Shown here: positions 34,166 to 45,325 of the stretch, one piece after another
Position numbering within the stretch: the first letter of the stretch is position 1
How the letters are laid out: each line of letters starts with the position of its first letter
Origin: Galbula dea
Taxonomy: Eukaryota; Chordata; Aves; Piciformes; Galbulidae
Assembly: GCA_013399015.1 (NCBI GenBank)
Contig: VWZX01002915.1
Coordinates: 62,001-126,000, forward strand
Length of the DNA: 64,000 nt
Direction of reading: 5' to 3'
Made by a program: the position numbers and the translations under genes
The notes under the pieces: generated by a model
Database searches by the model: none
Told to the model about the DNA's origin: nothing
What the model saw: only the letters and a program-made list of their open reading frames with translations

Positions 34166-34869
34166 GCTCTTCAGGCAGACACTGACCCCTCAGCTGGTCA
34201 CCACCACCAGCACCTCTGCAAAAGCCTCAGTGAAGCAAGCTAAGAGGTGACCATATTAAGTCCATATTAATAACAAATAAATGATTCATGAGGATGTGCT
34301 AGCAAACTGCCACTGCTGGGAATCTGCTCTGAATTATTGATAGGGTGTTTAGAAGGATGGCTTTAAGCTGAAGGGTGCAAAGCCAGCACCTCACCTCCTT
34401 GCCTGTGGGGAAATTGGGGCTGGGGGATGTTAAAAGGATTTATGAACACACACACACAGAGCCAAACCCCTCTGGTGACACTGGAGAACCAGGCACTGAG
34501 GCTCTGCACCACAGCTCTCTGCTTGGGGAAACTGAGGCAGGGAGGACACTACGGTAGGGCCCTGGGGAAGGAACCAGCAGGGTCCCCCCTTTTCAGAGGA
34601 AGACTGAAGTGACCCTCTTGGTCCCATTTCCCATCCTGCCAGCCCCAGGGGACACCCTGACCCCATGCAAAGATGTCCCTGCCCTTGGCCAAGTTGCCAT
34701 CACCAACCCCACAAGGCTTTTGGGCAGCCCAGGGTCCCCTTGCCCAGCTGGCTGGGCACCATCTCTCCTTCTGTCCTCAGCAAAGGGGCTGCTGCCTCTT
34801 CCCAAATCCCCTCCTGTCCCTCCTCCAGGCTCAGGGGCTGCCTTGTCCCCATGTCAGATGCCAGTCCTG
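34166..34869. other. Intergenic, no gene recognised
   Basis: AT-richer stretch at 34250-34340 with an AATAAA at about 34275 on the plus strand (possible but unproven polyadenylation signal), and a short (AC)n at 34446-34457. Confidence 0.4.
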
Positions 34870-35360
34870 GCTTTCATAGGCTGCTTTGGGTGGGAAGAGA
34901 CCTTTCAGGGTCATCTAGTCCAACCCCTGCAGTCAGCAGGGACATCTGCAACTACAGCAGGTTGCTCACAGCCCCAAACAACCTGAGCTGGGATGGTTCC
35001 AGGGATGGGACATCTCCCACCTCTCTGGGCAGCCTGGGACAGGCTCTCACCACCCTCAGCACCAAAGTTTCTTCCTTCTCTCCAGTCTGAATCTCCCTCT
35101 TCCAATTTCAAACCCTCAGCCCTTGTCCTGTCCCAACAGGCCCTGATAAAAAGTCTCTCCCCATCTTTCTGAGAGGCCCTTGAAGTCCTGCAAGGCTGCA
35201 GTAAGGTCTCCCTGGAGCCTTCTCTTCTCCAGGCTCAACAACCCCAACTCTCTCAGCCTGGCCTCACAGCAGAGAGCTTCCAGCCCTCAGATCATTGTTG
35301 TTGCCTCCTCTGGCCCTGCTCCACCAGGTCCATGTCTGTGCTGTGCTGAGGACTCCAGAG
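34870..35360 (-). mobile_element. CR1 LINE fragment, distinct subfamily
   Basis: Minus-strand CR1: 'ggtcatctagtccaacccctgc' at its 3' side, then 'ggttgctcacagccccaa', 'gggacatctcccacctctctgggcag', 'tctccaggctcaacaacccc' and 'ccacaacaatgatc'-type sequence in reverse. The same subfamily occurs in plus orientation at 36.6-37.1 and 57.5-58.2 kb. Confidence 0.86.
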
Positions 35361-36329
35361 AGTCCATTCCCAGCATGGGACTGGGAGCATTGCAGGGTGG
35401 TGGAAGCAAAGCAATGCCTCCATCTGCTGGAGAAAAGGGCCCCAGACCTGTTCTGATCCTATGCACCCCAAAATCCCACACCAGCACCCACCTCACCTCA
35501 CCAGCAAAAGGGAGGTTGCACAAGAACCAGAATGCAGCACCCTGGGCCCCCATAGCTGGGGCAGGAGCTATCCTGGTTGTTAAAGAGGAAATTGGGGTTT
35601 TTCTCTCATTTCCTGCCTGAAAAAAAATACTGCATGGCACAAGAGCCCCCAGGAGGTAAAGGTCAGGATCAGGGTCAGGGTCAGGGTCAGGGTCATGCCT
35701 GTGTTGAAGGGTCTGGGTGCACTGTGGCCTCAGGGACACCTGTGGGAGCCAGGGCTGAGCTCACCTCCTCCTGGGGCAGCTCTTGGGGGATGAGTATTGC
35801 CAAGACCAAAGCTGCTGAGAAAGCATCTCTGGTGGTTTTGGTGCCCACTGAGCCCAGCCCAAGTGCCCACACAGATCCAGCAGTGCCCCAGGTATTATCC
35901 TGACCTGCCCTGAGCCCAGCATGGAGCATCCCAGCAGCAGAGATGGACTGAAAGTAATGTTGAGAATAAAAACACCCCAAAAAATCAAGAGAATTAGAAA
36001 GATGCCATTTTCCAGCTGCTGTATTTCTAGCTTGCATCTCCTGCTGGGAAGAGAAACCAATTTCCTTTCAAATTAAAGAGATTGCAGCTAACTAGAACTT
36101 CCCTGCACCAGTTCCCCAAGTCCCAACCCTGCACAGCTCCAGGGTGGGGAAAAGCCTCAGCACCTCCTGGACCAGACACCACCATGGTCATTGGGATCCT
36201 GCAGCTGCTCCATCAGCCTGGGAGAGGCAGAGGAACCCAGGAGGGCTTCAGGAGTGGCTAGGAGAAGTAAATTAGCATTTGTCTACTTGTCCTTCAAAGC
36301 TTAGTGATAGAAAATCCTTGTCCTTGTCA
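35361..36329. other. Intergenic, no gene recognised
   Basis: Unassigned sequence with a hexanucleotide array (see 35659). No exon recognised. Confidence 0.4.
35659..35694. repeat. (GGTCAG)n hexanucleotide microsatellite
   Basis: About six copies of ggtcag/cagggt, the first with one change (ggatca). It is not the vertebrate telomere repeat. Confidence 0.85.
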
Positions 36330-36490
36330 GGTTTGGGTTGCACCACATCTCCAGGGCTTTTCAATCCCTCCAGGGATGGTGACTACACCACTGCCCTGGG
36401 CAGCCTGGGCCAGGCCTTGACAACCCTTTTAGAGAAGAAGTTGCTCCTCATCTTCAACCTAAACCTCCCCTGGTGCAGCTTGAGGCTTCC
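36330..36490 (-). mobile_element. CR1 LINE fragment (short)
   Basis: Minus-strand segment: 'tccctccagggatggtgac', 'ccactgccctgggcagcctgg', 'aacctaaacctcccctggtgc'. It matches the 45.1-kb plus-strand copy in reverse. Confidence 0.8.
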
Positions 36491-36604
36491 AATAGCTTTA
36501 CTGTTGCTCAGAAGAGTTGGCAGCACAGTCCTTAACATAAATGACTTCCTGGCACAAGGAAGACAGACTGAATCTCTTGCTGAACACCATCAGGAAGCTC
36601 AGAT

Positions 36605-37065
36605 CCTGCTGAACTTTGGGTGATGGAGACTGGTGACAGTTGGTGCCCCTCAGGGGTCCATACTGGGGCCAGTGCTGTTTAATATCTTCCTCAGTGATAC
36701 AGAGAGTGGGATTGAGTGCACCCTCAGCAGACTGGCAGATGCCACCAAGCCATGTGGTGCAGCTGACATGCCTGAGGGACAGGATCTGTCTAGAGGGATG
36801 TGGACAACCTGGAGAAGTGGATTTGTGTGAACCTCATGAGGTTCAAGAAGGCTAAGTGCAAGGTCCTGCACATGGGGCAGGACAACTCCCAGGTTGCTCA
36901 GAGAGGTGGGAGATGTCCCATCCCTGGAACCATCCCAGCTCAGGTTGTCTGGGGCTGTGAGCAACCTGCTCTAGTTGCAGATGTCCCTGCTGGGTGCAGG
37001 GGGGTTGGACTAGGTGACCTCAAAAAGTCCCTTCCCACCCAAACCTTTCTCTGTTTCTGTGATTC
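36605..37065 (+). mobile_element. CR1 LINE fragment with decayed RT motif
   Basis: Plus-strand CR1 that starts inside the reverse-transcriptase region (APQGSILGPVLFNIF is readable; the FADD-type motif is degraded to LADA), runs through 'tgcaaggtcctgcacatggg' and jumps to the 3' tail ('gttggactaggtgacc...ttctgtgattc'). An internal deletion removed the middle. Confidence 0.87.
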
Positions 37066-37437
37066 ATCATCTTCCTTCTCACAGCATTACAACCCTGGAT
37101 GATCTGTTGAAGGCAGCACACCAAGCCAAGCCTGGCTGCTGGGCAGGGCTGAGCTGCTGGGGTTGGGCACAGGATGAGCAGCTCTGGCAGCAGCAGAGGC
37201 AGCAGCAGCCTGGGGAGGACGTGCAGCTACCAACGCATCCTCCAAAGTCTTGCACATCCTCCTCAAACTAGTGCCAGATTCCACCATGACTCAGCCCCAA
37301 CATGTGTTCTTCTCATCTCTAGCATATGGTCATGGCCTTGGGGAGCACCATGGGCTAACAAACACAGACCTACAACTGCCTAGGAGATAAGAGATTACAA
37401 AGCACACAGTGAGGAAGCCATGGAGGAGAGTGGCCTC
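37066..37437. other. Intergenic, no gene recognised
   Basis: Short spacer between CR1 fragments, with a cag-rich patch near 37188-37210. No gene seen. Confidence 0.4.
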
Positions 37438-37610
37438 TGCCCAGGCTTTGCAGAGAGGCTGTGGAGTCTCCTTGTGTGGAGAGATTGCCAAGGCAGCTGG
37501 AGGTGACCCTGGGCAAGCTGCTGTGGGTGCCCCTGCTGGAGCAGGGGTTTGGCCTGGATGATCCCCAGAGGTCCCTTCCAACCCCCACCATGATGGATCC
37601 AGGGATTCTG
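37438..37610 (+). mobile_element. CR1 LINE 3' fragment, young subfamily
   Basis: Plus-strand tail: 'cccaggctttgcagagaggc', 'ctccttgtgtggagagattgcc', 'gatccccagaggtcccttcc', ending 'gggattctgtct'. Only about 170 bases remain. Confidence 0.86.
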
Positions 37611-38119
37611 TCTCCTCACAGATGATGGCTTCAGGCTTCCAGGCACCTGCCCAGCCCCAGACTTGCCCCTCAAAGCCCTGGAGATGTGTCTGGTCCCACC
37701 AGATGGGATTGGGTGGGGGGTTGGATTGGATCACTGGGGTTGGATGGTCTGGTTCAAATGGTGAAAATGTGGGGAATGTTTCTCCTTTCTTCATGCAAAT
37801 TCACATCTCCTGAAGCCTCCTCATCCCTCCATGCCCACAGGAGAAACCCCACCCTGCAGCTCTTGACAGAGGAACTCACCCACCTAGGGCAGCTGCTAAC
37901 CAGTGCCATCAGCTATTTACTAACTAGCTCAAAGACTGAAGAAAGGGAGCAGATAGTCAAATATTTTGGGGTTTAGAGTGTTGAAAGAGCAACTTTATCC
38001 TCATGGGGACAGACTCTAACAAGGGGATGTTCTCCAGTAGCTGAGTCATATCACTTCCAGCTCTGTCAGTGCCTGTAGAGCTCTGGGAGGAGAAAAAGAT
38101 GTTTTCTAACAACTGAGCT
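37611..38119. other. Intergenic, no gene recognised
   Basis: No recognisable gene or repeat in this spacer. Confidence 0.4.
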
Positions 38120-38470
38120 CCTCTTGCAGAATTTACAGAATGTCCTGAGCTGGGAGGGACCCACAAGGGGCATGGAGTCCAACTCCTGTCTATGCTCAGG
38201 ACAACCCCAAAGTCACCCCATGGGGCTAAGAGCATTGTTCAGATGCTGCTGGAGCTCCAGGAGAGTTGGTGCCATGACTGCAGCCCTGGGGAGCCTGTTC
38301 CAGTGCTCCACCACTCTCTGGGGGAAGAACCTTTGCCTAAGATCTACCCTGCCCCTCCCCTGGCACAGCTTCATGCCACTGCCCTGGGTCCTGTCACTGG
38401 TCACCAGAGAGATCAGCTCCTGCCCCTCCTTCATCTCTGGGGAGGAAGTTGTGCAAGGGCTGCAGGAAAC
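38120..38470 (-). mobile_element. CR1 LINE fragment, older
   Basis: Minus-strand CR1 related to the 7.2-kb copy: 'gaatgtcctgagctgggaggg', 'aagtcaccccatggggctaagagc', 'gagcctgttccagtgctcc', 'tctgggggaagaacctttgcc'. It has many differences from the young copies. Confidence 0.8.
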
Positions 38471-39695
38471 CCTAGCAAAAAGCATGGAAGAAAATTCCAC
38501 CTCCTCAACCCCTCGAGGTTCCAGCAACCCCCCAGAGCAGGGAGCTAATGATGGAAATTTGGGGGCTTTAACTGCAGAAATCCTCCCCCTTCAGTACAGC
38601 TGCCACCACCCAGCAGAGGAGGAGGAGTGGAGGAGCACAAAGGCTCTGCGAGCACCTCAGGGGGAAGCCAAGCCATAGCAGGAGGTTGCACCGGACCCTG
38701 GAGCAGTGCTGGGGGCAGCGAGGCCAAGCCTCCAGCTTCCTTTAGACTTGCAAGAAGGTGGTTTGTGGTTTTGACAGCACATCCTCCTGTGAGCAGGGTC
38801 ACAGTGAGCTGTGCCATGGTCAACACCACGGGAGCCTGGGGTGGGAAGCAGGAGCCCGGGTGGGAAGCAGGATCCCAGCTGGGAGCTGGAGCTGAAGCTC
38901 CACCAAGGTCCCACCACTGCCAGGGAAAACTCAGAGGCAACAACTGGGATGCAAAAAGGAGCTTCCCAGCAGCATCCCCAGCAAGGCTGCTTCAGCTCAG
39001 TGCTTTGCACCGTGGCAAGAGGCAGGCTGATAATCCCGGGGTGGGGGGAAGGGGTAAAACAGGGCTGAGCTGGACCAAAGAGGGGCAAAGCCTGAGGCTG
39101 CCCAGGGAGTGATGTCCCCAGCAGAAAGGGCAGTTTGAAGGCAAGCCACTGTGCTTTTGGTATCACTCATGGCAGCAGGGTCAGAGCTGCAGGTTTGCAC
39201 TGAGCTTGGCCAGGATGAGGAAAAGAAACCCCAGCAGGGGCTGGGGATGACTCTGTCCTGCTGCACTCCTCCTTACAGGCTCTCTGCTTTTCCCTCCCCA
39301 CACACAGATCTCCTCTTTCCTGACACCCCCACACCTGGGCAGGGGATGTCCAAGGCTTTTCCTTCCTTGTTCCACACCATCACATCCTCCTTGAGGCCAC
39401 CCAACAGGGACCACAGGGTAGCCATGAAGCCACAGACACAGCTGTGCAGGTCTGAACCCCCAAAACAGGCTCCCCCCAAACCCATGAGAGCACCCCCAGG
39501 ATCCCCCAGTGCAGGAACTGGAGTCATTGGGCCACCAAACTCTCTCTCTGTTGCCCCAAAACCACACAGCCAGAGCTCCCCAAGCCACTGCTTCCTCTTT
39601 CTCTGTATCCTTCCCCTGGGCTGGTACCAAAAGGAGCCAGAATCCCCCCGGGGAGGGGGAAGGGGGGGTGAGTGCTGACTTCTGACTCCCTGCAG
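38471..39695. other. Region upstream of PEAK3, no exon placed
   Basis: No coding exon recognised. Because the first PEAK3 coding exon has an acceptor (AG at 39694-39695), one or more non-coding PEAK3 exons should lie upstream. I cannot place them. Confidence 0.35.
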
Positions 39696-39774
39696 GGCTG
39701 CCCTGCCGGCACAGGGCAGTGTCTGTGCCAGCTGCAGCAGCCTGAACCTGGGGGACCCTGGACCACCTGCCCCC
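39696..39774 (+). other. PEAK3 5'UTR part of first coding exon
   Basis: Begins after the acceptor 'ctgactccctgcag' (AG 39694-39695) and runs to the ATG at 39775 (ccc ATG g). No in-frame stop lies between, so a longer N-terminus from an upstream exon cannot be excluded. Confidence 0.6.
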
Positions 39775-42336
39775 ATGGCAGACACCCCACAGTATCGACC
39801 CCCCAACCCAGCCCTCATCTACAGCAACGTGGGTGAGTGACACCCTGGCCCTTGGCGTCCTCCTCACCAAGGTGTCAGCTGGGAGGGTGGGGGTGAGCCT
39901 CGCTGCTGTCCCTGTCCTCCTCCAGGGGTACCCAGAGCCCTCACCCCTCCAGCTGGTGCTGGGCATTGCTTTGAGGCTGGAAACACTCCGAGGGGCAACT
40001 AACAGCATCCCTGTACCCCCATCCCACTGTGTCTCCTGCTTTCTTCCCTCCCCAGGGCTGTCTCAGCCCTGCTATGTGTGTTCCTCCCTCCCCAGGAGAG
40101 CTGCGGGCTCACCTCGTCCCCCACAAGGCTAGCCGAGGGGAAGGAGCCGGGAGAGCTCCCCCAGAGCCCGAGCAGGATCCCCTGCCACCTCCGCTGCCCA
40201 AAAAGCAGCTCCAGCGAGCCGAGTCCCTCCCGGAGCAGAGAGCATCCCAGCACTGTGGCGGTGACCCCACTCCATGGGCCGGCAGCATCCTCTCCAGCAT
40301 CCCACCACCTCACCTGCGGCACAAAGAAGGGGCTCCCAGCTCCATCCCCCCACGGGACAGAGCCTCCTGGGGACCTAAGAAACTCCTAACCAAGTCTCAC
40401 AGCTTGGGAGAACCAGTGGGTTGGAGCGGCTCATCACCCAGCCCAGCAGAGCTGACCTTTGGGATGACAGATGGGGAGCTGGGGCAGGTCCTGGAGAGCC
40501 CAGTTGGGGTGCGTGGGGTGGTGTTGGGGTGCCAAGTGGCCAGCCTGGGCCGGCTTTCAGCTCGGATCCAGGAGGAGCTGGTGGGGCTGGAGGAGCGGCA
40601 GCAGCTGCTGGAGGCAGAGCTGGCAGGGAAGGGCTGGGCTGCACTCAGCATCCTGGACCGGGAACCGTGCTGCGAGAGCAGAGACGCTTGGTACTTCCGA
40701 GTGGGCTTCACTTTCCAGCAAAGCCAACTGGTGTTGGCAGCCAAGGTAAGCTGGGAACTTGGGGAAGTGTCCCCAAAGGGGGCAGAGGGAGCTGGTTCCT
40801 GCAGCTTGGGGAGGAGCTGCAGTGCAAGGCAAGAGTGAACCGGGAGCATTGGCTTCTCCACTGCCCCTCCTCATGCTGGAGGTTCCTCTTTTTGCACCTA
40901 CTTCTGCATTTGTGAAATCAGACACAGGCTGGGGGGACAAAACCCAGGAGACAAGGGGGGGCAGCTCCTATGGGTCCAGAGGACACGTCGAGGAGAATAG
41001 CACTGCTGGGGGAGATGCTCTGGGCAAGTGGTCTTAAGGGGCCAGCAGATGCAAAGTAGAGGCTGGAGCAGAGCTAGCTCCTCAGGCAGTGCAGGATGAG
41101 GCCATCACAGCAGCTTGGCTGCTCCCCTGAGTGTTACCCTTCTCTCTTGTCCCATTTCTTGCTTAAAGCCACCGGTGAGAGCCGGTGGGTTTGGAGGGTG
41201 CAGGGGGAGCACAGCAGCATGCATGGGTTGGACCAGGGCTGATGGCCCTGAGCTGAGGTGGTGGCCCAGCACAAGATGAAGCACTCCATGGCTCCATCCT
41301 CATGCAGCTGTCCATGTTCTGTCTCTCCTTGCAGGTCCCCAAGCTGTGCTGCACCAGCCTGGGGGTGCAGAGCTCCTTCGGGGTGCACTGCAACATCCAG
41401 CGCCTGATCGGTCACTTCAGCAGCCACCTCCCCCCAGAGCTGCTGCTCCCGGGAAGGCCAGGGGAGCAGAGTCAGTCCTGTCCTGGAGAGAAGCCAGCCT
41501 GCCTTGTCACCCCTCCTGTCCTGCAGGTCCTTCTTTCTCCTGAGGTTCCCTACCAGACCCTGGCAGGCTTTGTGAAGGGATCCCATGGTTTGCACAGGGC
41601 CAGCCCTGGGCACTATGAACGCTTGGCTTGCCTCCTCCTCCTGCAGGTGTGCACGGGGCTGGAGCATCTGCAGGGGCAGAAGGTGGGGCAAGGGGACCTC
41701 TGCCCTGACAACCTGCTGCTGGTGCAGTGTCCGTGTCCTTCCCAGAGCCAGCAAGGCAAGGAGGCATCCCTGGGGCTTTCCCTTCCAAGGCTGGTCATCA
41801 GCAGCTTCTTCAAGGTTAAAGACAAGCAAAGACCTTATTCCAGCAGCCAAGAGCAGGACTGGACCCAGGGAGTCACTGCACCAGCCTCCCTGGTGGCAGA
41901 TGAGCTGAAGGTGGGCATGCTGATCTACCACATCCTGCATGTGGACATCTCTCTGGAGGATGCCTTGGGGCTCAGGAGCAACAGACTTCCTGAAATCCCC
42001 TCCCTGTCCATCTACTCCACGGGGCTCAAGCACCTGGCCACACTGCTTCTCCACAGAGAGCCCTGCAAGAGGCTCTCCATCCAGCAGGCAAAGAGCATCC
42101 TGCAGGTCCTGCTCTGGGGGCCTCGTCAGGAGCTCTTTGCCAGGAGCAAGAAGAGCCTGAGCCTGCTGAGGAGCTGGGTGGAGGTGAAGAGGGTTCTGCT
42201 GCTCCTGAAGTTTGCAGAGAAGTCAGCTGGGGCCATGGGGAGCCCTGGCCTTGAGGAGTGGCTGTGCTGCCAGTACTTTAAGGAGGTCACTGAAGAGAAG
42301 CTCTACCAAGTCACCCAGGCTCTCTACAGTCCCTAA
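39775..42336 (+). CDS. PEAK3: PEAK3, pseudokinase scaffold (three coding exons)
   Basis: Coding exons 39775-39832, 40096-40745 and 41335-42336; introns are gtgagt...ccccag and gtaagc...cttgcag, with phases that join cleanly. The predicted protein is 569 residues, longer than the human protein (about 470 as I recall). Family features: a YxN motif (Tyr16-Ser-Asn18, GRB2-SH2 type), PPPLPKK at 50-56 (CRK-SH3 type PxLPxK), RAESLP at 60-65 (14-3-3-like site), AELTFG in the middle, then a split helical dimerisation region around a pseudokinase domain. The catalytic-loop position reads GDLCPDNLLLV (356-366) without the HRD His/Arg, and the DFG position reads ISSFFK (392-396), so no kinase activity is expected. 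C-terminus has LEEWLCC. PEAK proteins homo- and hetero-dimerise and recruit adaptors in cytoskeletal and motility signalling. The frame is also open upstream of 39775 to the acceptor at 39695, so the start is likely rather than certain. Confidence 0.88.
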
Positions 42337-43114
42337 AGGCAAGCTGAAGTTCAGCCCAGCCCAAGAAGTCTCCCCAAAGCCAAGAGCTCATGAGGACTTG
42401 GCCAAAACCACCAGCTCCCAAGGAACCCTGGGAAAAGTCAGATTGCAAACCAGAATGCACTTCCCCCACAGCACAGGAATGATGAAGCTGGGACCAAACT
42501 CCCAGCCATGCCTCCCCCATCACAGGCTGTGGTTTTCCACCCTCAGCCAGTTTTTGTTTGATTCTGTTGAGGCCAGTTTACCAGAGCATCTCAGGAAGAT
42601 GGCTGGATGGACACCACACTTCCAACTACCAACTCAGTGCCTGATTATCCCCAGTTGAGGGAGTTTAGACTATGCACAACCTCCTCAGATAGCTCCTGCA
42701 GCCATGAGACCTTCACTGGTCACTCCATGAGACAGTTCACCTCCAGGCACCCTCAGGAGAGGAGAAAGACACCACCTGAGGCAGCTTCCTCCTTGGAGAA
42801 ACAACTTGTGGCCTCCTCACCAACAGAAAGGACATTTTGACAGGGGAAGGAGAGCAGCCACGAGCTTCAGTAAAGCCCAGAGCTAAGCCTCCTAAATCCT
42901 GCTCCTTCATGGGCTGCTTTGGCAGCAGGACACACCCCAGTGATGCACCCAGAGGAGCACAAAGCAAATACCAAGGCCCAGAGAAGAGAGAAGCCACAAG
43001 AGCCTCGGTGCTGTGAACACCTTGGGCTGCAGGGACTGGCTCTGGCTGCAGCAAGGCAGAGCTGCCACATCTCCTGCTTGATATGAAACACCCAGCACTG
43101 CTGAGCCCCCAGTT
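42337..43114 (+). other. Probable PEAK3 3'UTR and spacer
   Basis: Sequence after the PEAK3 stop. I find no canonical AATAAA within it, so the 3' end is unplaced. No other gene seen. Confidence 0.4.
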
Positions 43115-43185
43115 CCAGCATGGTAGGAGATGGAAGGGACCTCTGGAGATCATCTAGTCCAACCTCTGCTCCAGTCACTGTAAGC
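43115..43185 (-). mobile_element. CR1 LINE 3' stub
   Basis: About 70 bases: 'agcatggtaggagatggaagg', 'gatcatctagtccaacctctgctcc'. Minus strand, ending at the edge of the inverted-repeat arm. Confidence 0.75.
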
Positions 43186-43192
43186 AAGACAC

Positions 43193-44095
43193 CAAACCAG
43201 GTCATCAGTCCAATCCTAAAGAGTCATTGCAAGGTTTCTTGCCTTCCTTATGCCACCTCTTTATCTCCCAGCACCTTAGGAAACCTGGTGCTCTTCTGAA
43301 GAGTCCCAAGCACATGCTCAGCTCCCAGAGATGCAGAGGGAAGCCTCGTGGCTCAGCTCAGCCTGGCTGGGTGAGATTGCTGGGCTTACACACAGCAGCA
43401 CAGGGGGGGATAAACATCCTCCCTAAAGCCTGCTTCCTTTGGAGGCACAGGGACAAGCACTCAGGAGCATGGCTGTAAAACACTGCAGGGCTTTGCACTG
43501 CCTCACACCTTTCAGCACAGCAAGCAATGGACCCTTCACATCTCAGCTGCTTGGAGACTTAATGTCACCCAGGAGGCAGGGGAAGTTAATTTGTACCTAG
43601 AATGGCTTCATAAGTAAAACCCTTCAGGGAAACTGGAAAATTCTAGCACTGAAATAGAGCTGCCTTCATTGTAAAGCCTCCTCTCCTAAGTGGGTTGACA
43701 ACTTGGTGCCTTGGTTGATAGCAGTTTGCTGTCAATCCCTTACAAACATCATTCTAGCACTGGCTGTCCCAGAATCCCAGCAGGGATGGGGTGGGAAGGG
43801 ACCTCTGGGGCTCATCCAGCCAGTCCAACCCCCCTGCTCCAGCAGGGGCACCCACAGCAGCTTGCCCAGGGTCACCTCCAGCTGCCTTGGCAATCTCTCC
43901 ACACAAGGAGACTCCACAGCCTCTCTGCAAAGCCTGGGCCAGGGCTCCAACACCCTCACACCAAACAAGCTTCTCCTCCTGCTCAGCTGGAACCTCCTGG
44001 CTTCCAGTTTGTGCCCAGTGCCCCTTGGCCTGGCCCTGGCCACCACTGAGCAGAGTCTGGCCCCAGCCTCTTGCCCCCAGCCTTCAGCTCTTGCT
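43193..44095 (+). repeat. Left arm of ~0.9-kb inverted repeat around OAZ1
   Basis: The reverse complement of 62612-63522 matches this segment almost base for base. Differences I can see: one 8-bp insertion in the right arm after 'ggacaagcac' and a few substitutions (for example ggaggcac/ggagacac, gcagggctt/gcaaggctt). The arm consists of about 570 bases of unique sequence plus the 3' half of a young CR1. Beyond 44095 the CR1 continues normally here, so this arm looks like the source copy. Confidence 0.93.
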
Positions 44096-44590
44096 GGGCA
44101 TTGAGCAGCTCCCCTCTGGGGCTGCTCTTCTCCAGGCTCAGCAGCCCCAGGGCTCTCAGCCTTTCCTCCTGCCAGAGCTGCTCCAGTGCCCTCAGCATCT
44201 TCCTAGCCTCCAGTGGACTCTCTCCAGTAGTTCCTTGTCTCTCTGGAACTGGGGAGCCCAGAACTGGAGCCGGGACTCCAGCTGTAGCCTCACTAGGACA
44301 GGATGGAAGGGGAGAAGAACCTCCCCAACCTGCTGGTCACACTCTTCTTCATACCCCCCAGGATGCCATTGGCCTTCTTGGCCCTGAGGGCACATTGCTG
44401 GCTTCTGCTCATCCTGTTGCCCCCCAGCACTCCCAGGTCTTTTTCCAGAGAGCTGCTGTCCACCAGGTCAACCCCTAACCTGTCCTGCTCCAGGAGGTTA
44501 TTCCTCCCCAGGGGCAGGACCCTCCACTTGCCCTTGTTGACCTTCCTGAGGTTCCTCTCCCAGCTCTCAGCCTGTGCAGCTCTCCCTGAA
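43765..44590 (-). mobile_element. CR1 LINE fragment, young subfamily, ~825 bp
   Basis: Minus-strand copy, 3' end at about 43765 ('cagaatcccagcaggga'), continuing without break through 'gggctgctcttctccaggctc', 'ttccttgtctctctggaactgg', 'atgccattggccttcttggcc' and 'cccttgttgaccttcctgagg'. It is one of the longest copies of the young subfamily in the window. Confidence 0.9.
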
Positions 44591-44924
44591 TGGCAGCAGC
44601 TGGAAATGCCCACCACAATGGAGCACTAGAAGAGCCTCTCTCAGCTCATTTAAATTACTACTAATGAAGTAACTCTGAATCCACTCACAGCTATCACCTG
44701 ACAGCAGCAAGAGCAACCTCCATGGGCTGCTCCATCCCACCCTTCCCTGCAGCTACCACTGGGTAGCCCCAGGATATTTATGGCTGGGTGGGGGAGGATT
44801 CCTCCTAGGAGTCCCTGAACTGAACCAATACCCAAAATGGAGTGAAGTGGAGGTGTGATGTTCCTCTCAAGATAAGGATGTTGCTCAGGTACAGAAAAGG
44901 AGAAGAAGACTGGTGAAGGGGCTG

Positions 44925-45325
44925 GAGAATGTCTTATGAGGAGCTGCTGAGAACTGGGTTTGGTTAGCCTGGAGAAGAGGAGGCTCAGGGGAGACCTTCT
45001 CACTCTCTGCAACTCCCTGAGAGGAAGCTGGAGCCAGGTGGGGGTTGGGCTCTTCTCCCAAGGAACAAGTGATAGGACAAGAGGAAACAGCCTCAAGTTG
45101 CACCAGGGGAGGTTTAGATTGGACATGAGGAACAATTTCTTTCCCAAGAGACTTGTCAAGGCCTGGCCCAGGCTGCCCAGGGCAGTGGTGGAGTCACCAT
45201 CCCTGGAGGGGGTTAAAAAACACCTAGATGTGGATATGCTTTAGTGGCAGGATGGTGCTAGCTTGCTGCTTGAACTTGATGATCTTCAAGGTCTCTTCCA
45301 ACCTTCCTGATTCTGTGCTTCTGTG
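44925..45325 (+). mobile_element. CR1 LINE fragment
   Basis: Plus-strand copy: 'tatgaggagctgctgagaac', 'ggttagcctggagaagagg', 'gcaccaggggaggtttagattgg', 'cagtggtggagtcaccatccc', ending 'ttccaaccttcctgattctgtgcttctgtg'. It lies head-to-head with the 43.8-44.6 kb copy. Confidence 0.87.

Noticed and set aside
32831..34243. Several 150-220-residue repetitive frames
   Set aside because: Translations of 22-bp and 31-bp arrays that cycle through all frames.
35659..35694. Possible interstitial telomere repeat
   Set aside because: The unit is GGTCAG, not TTAGGG.
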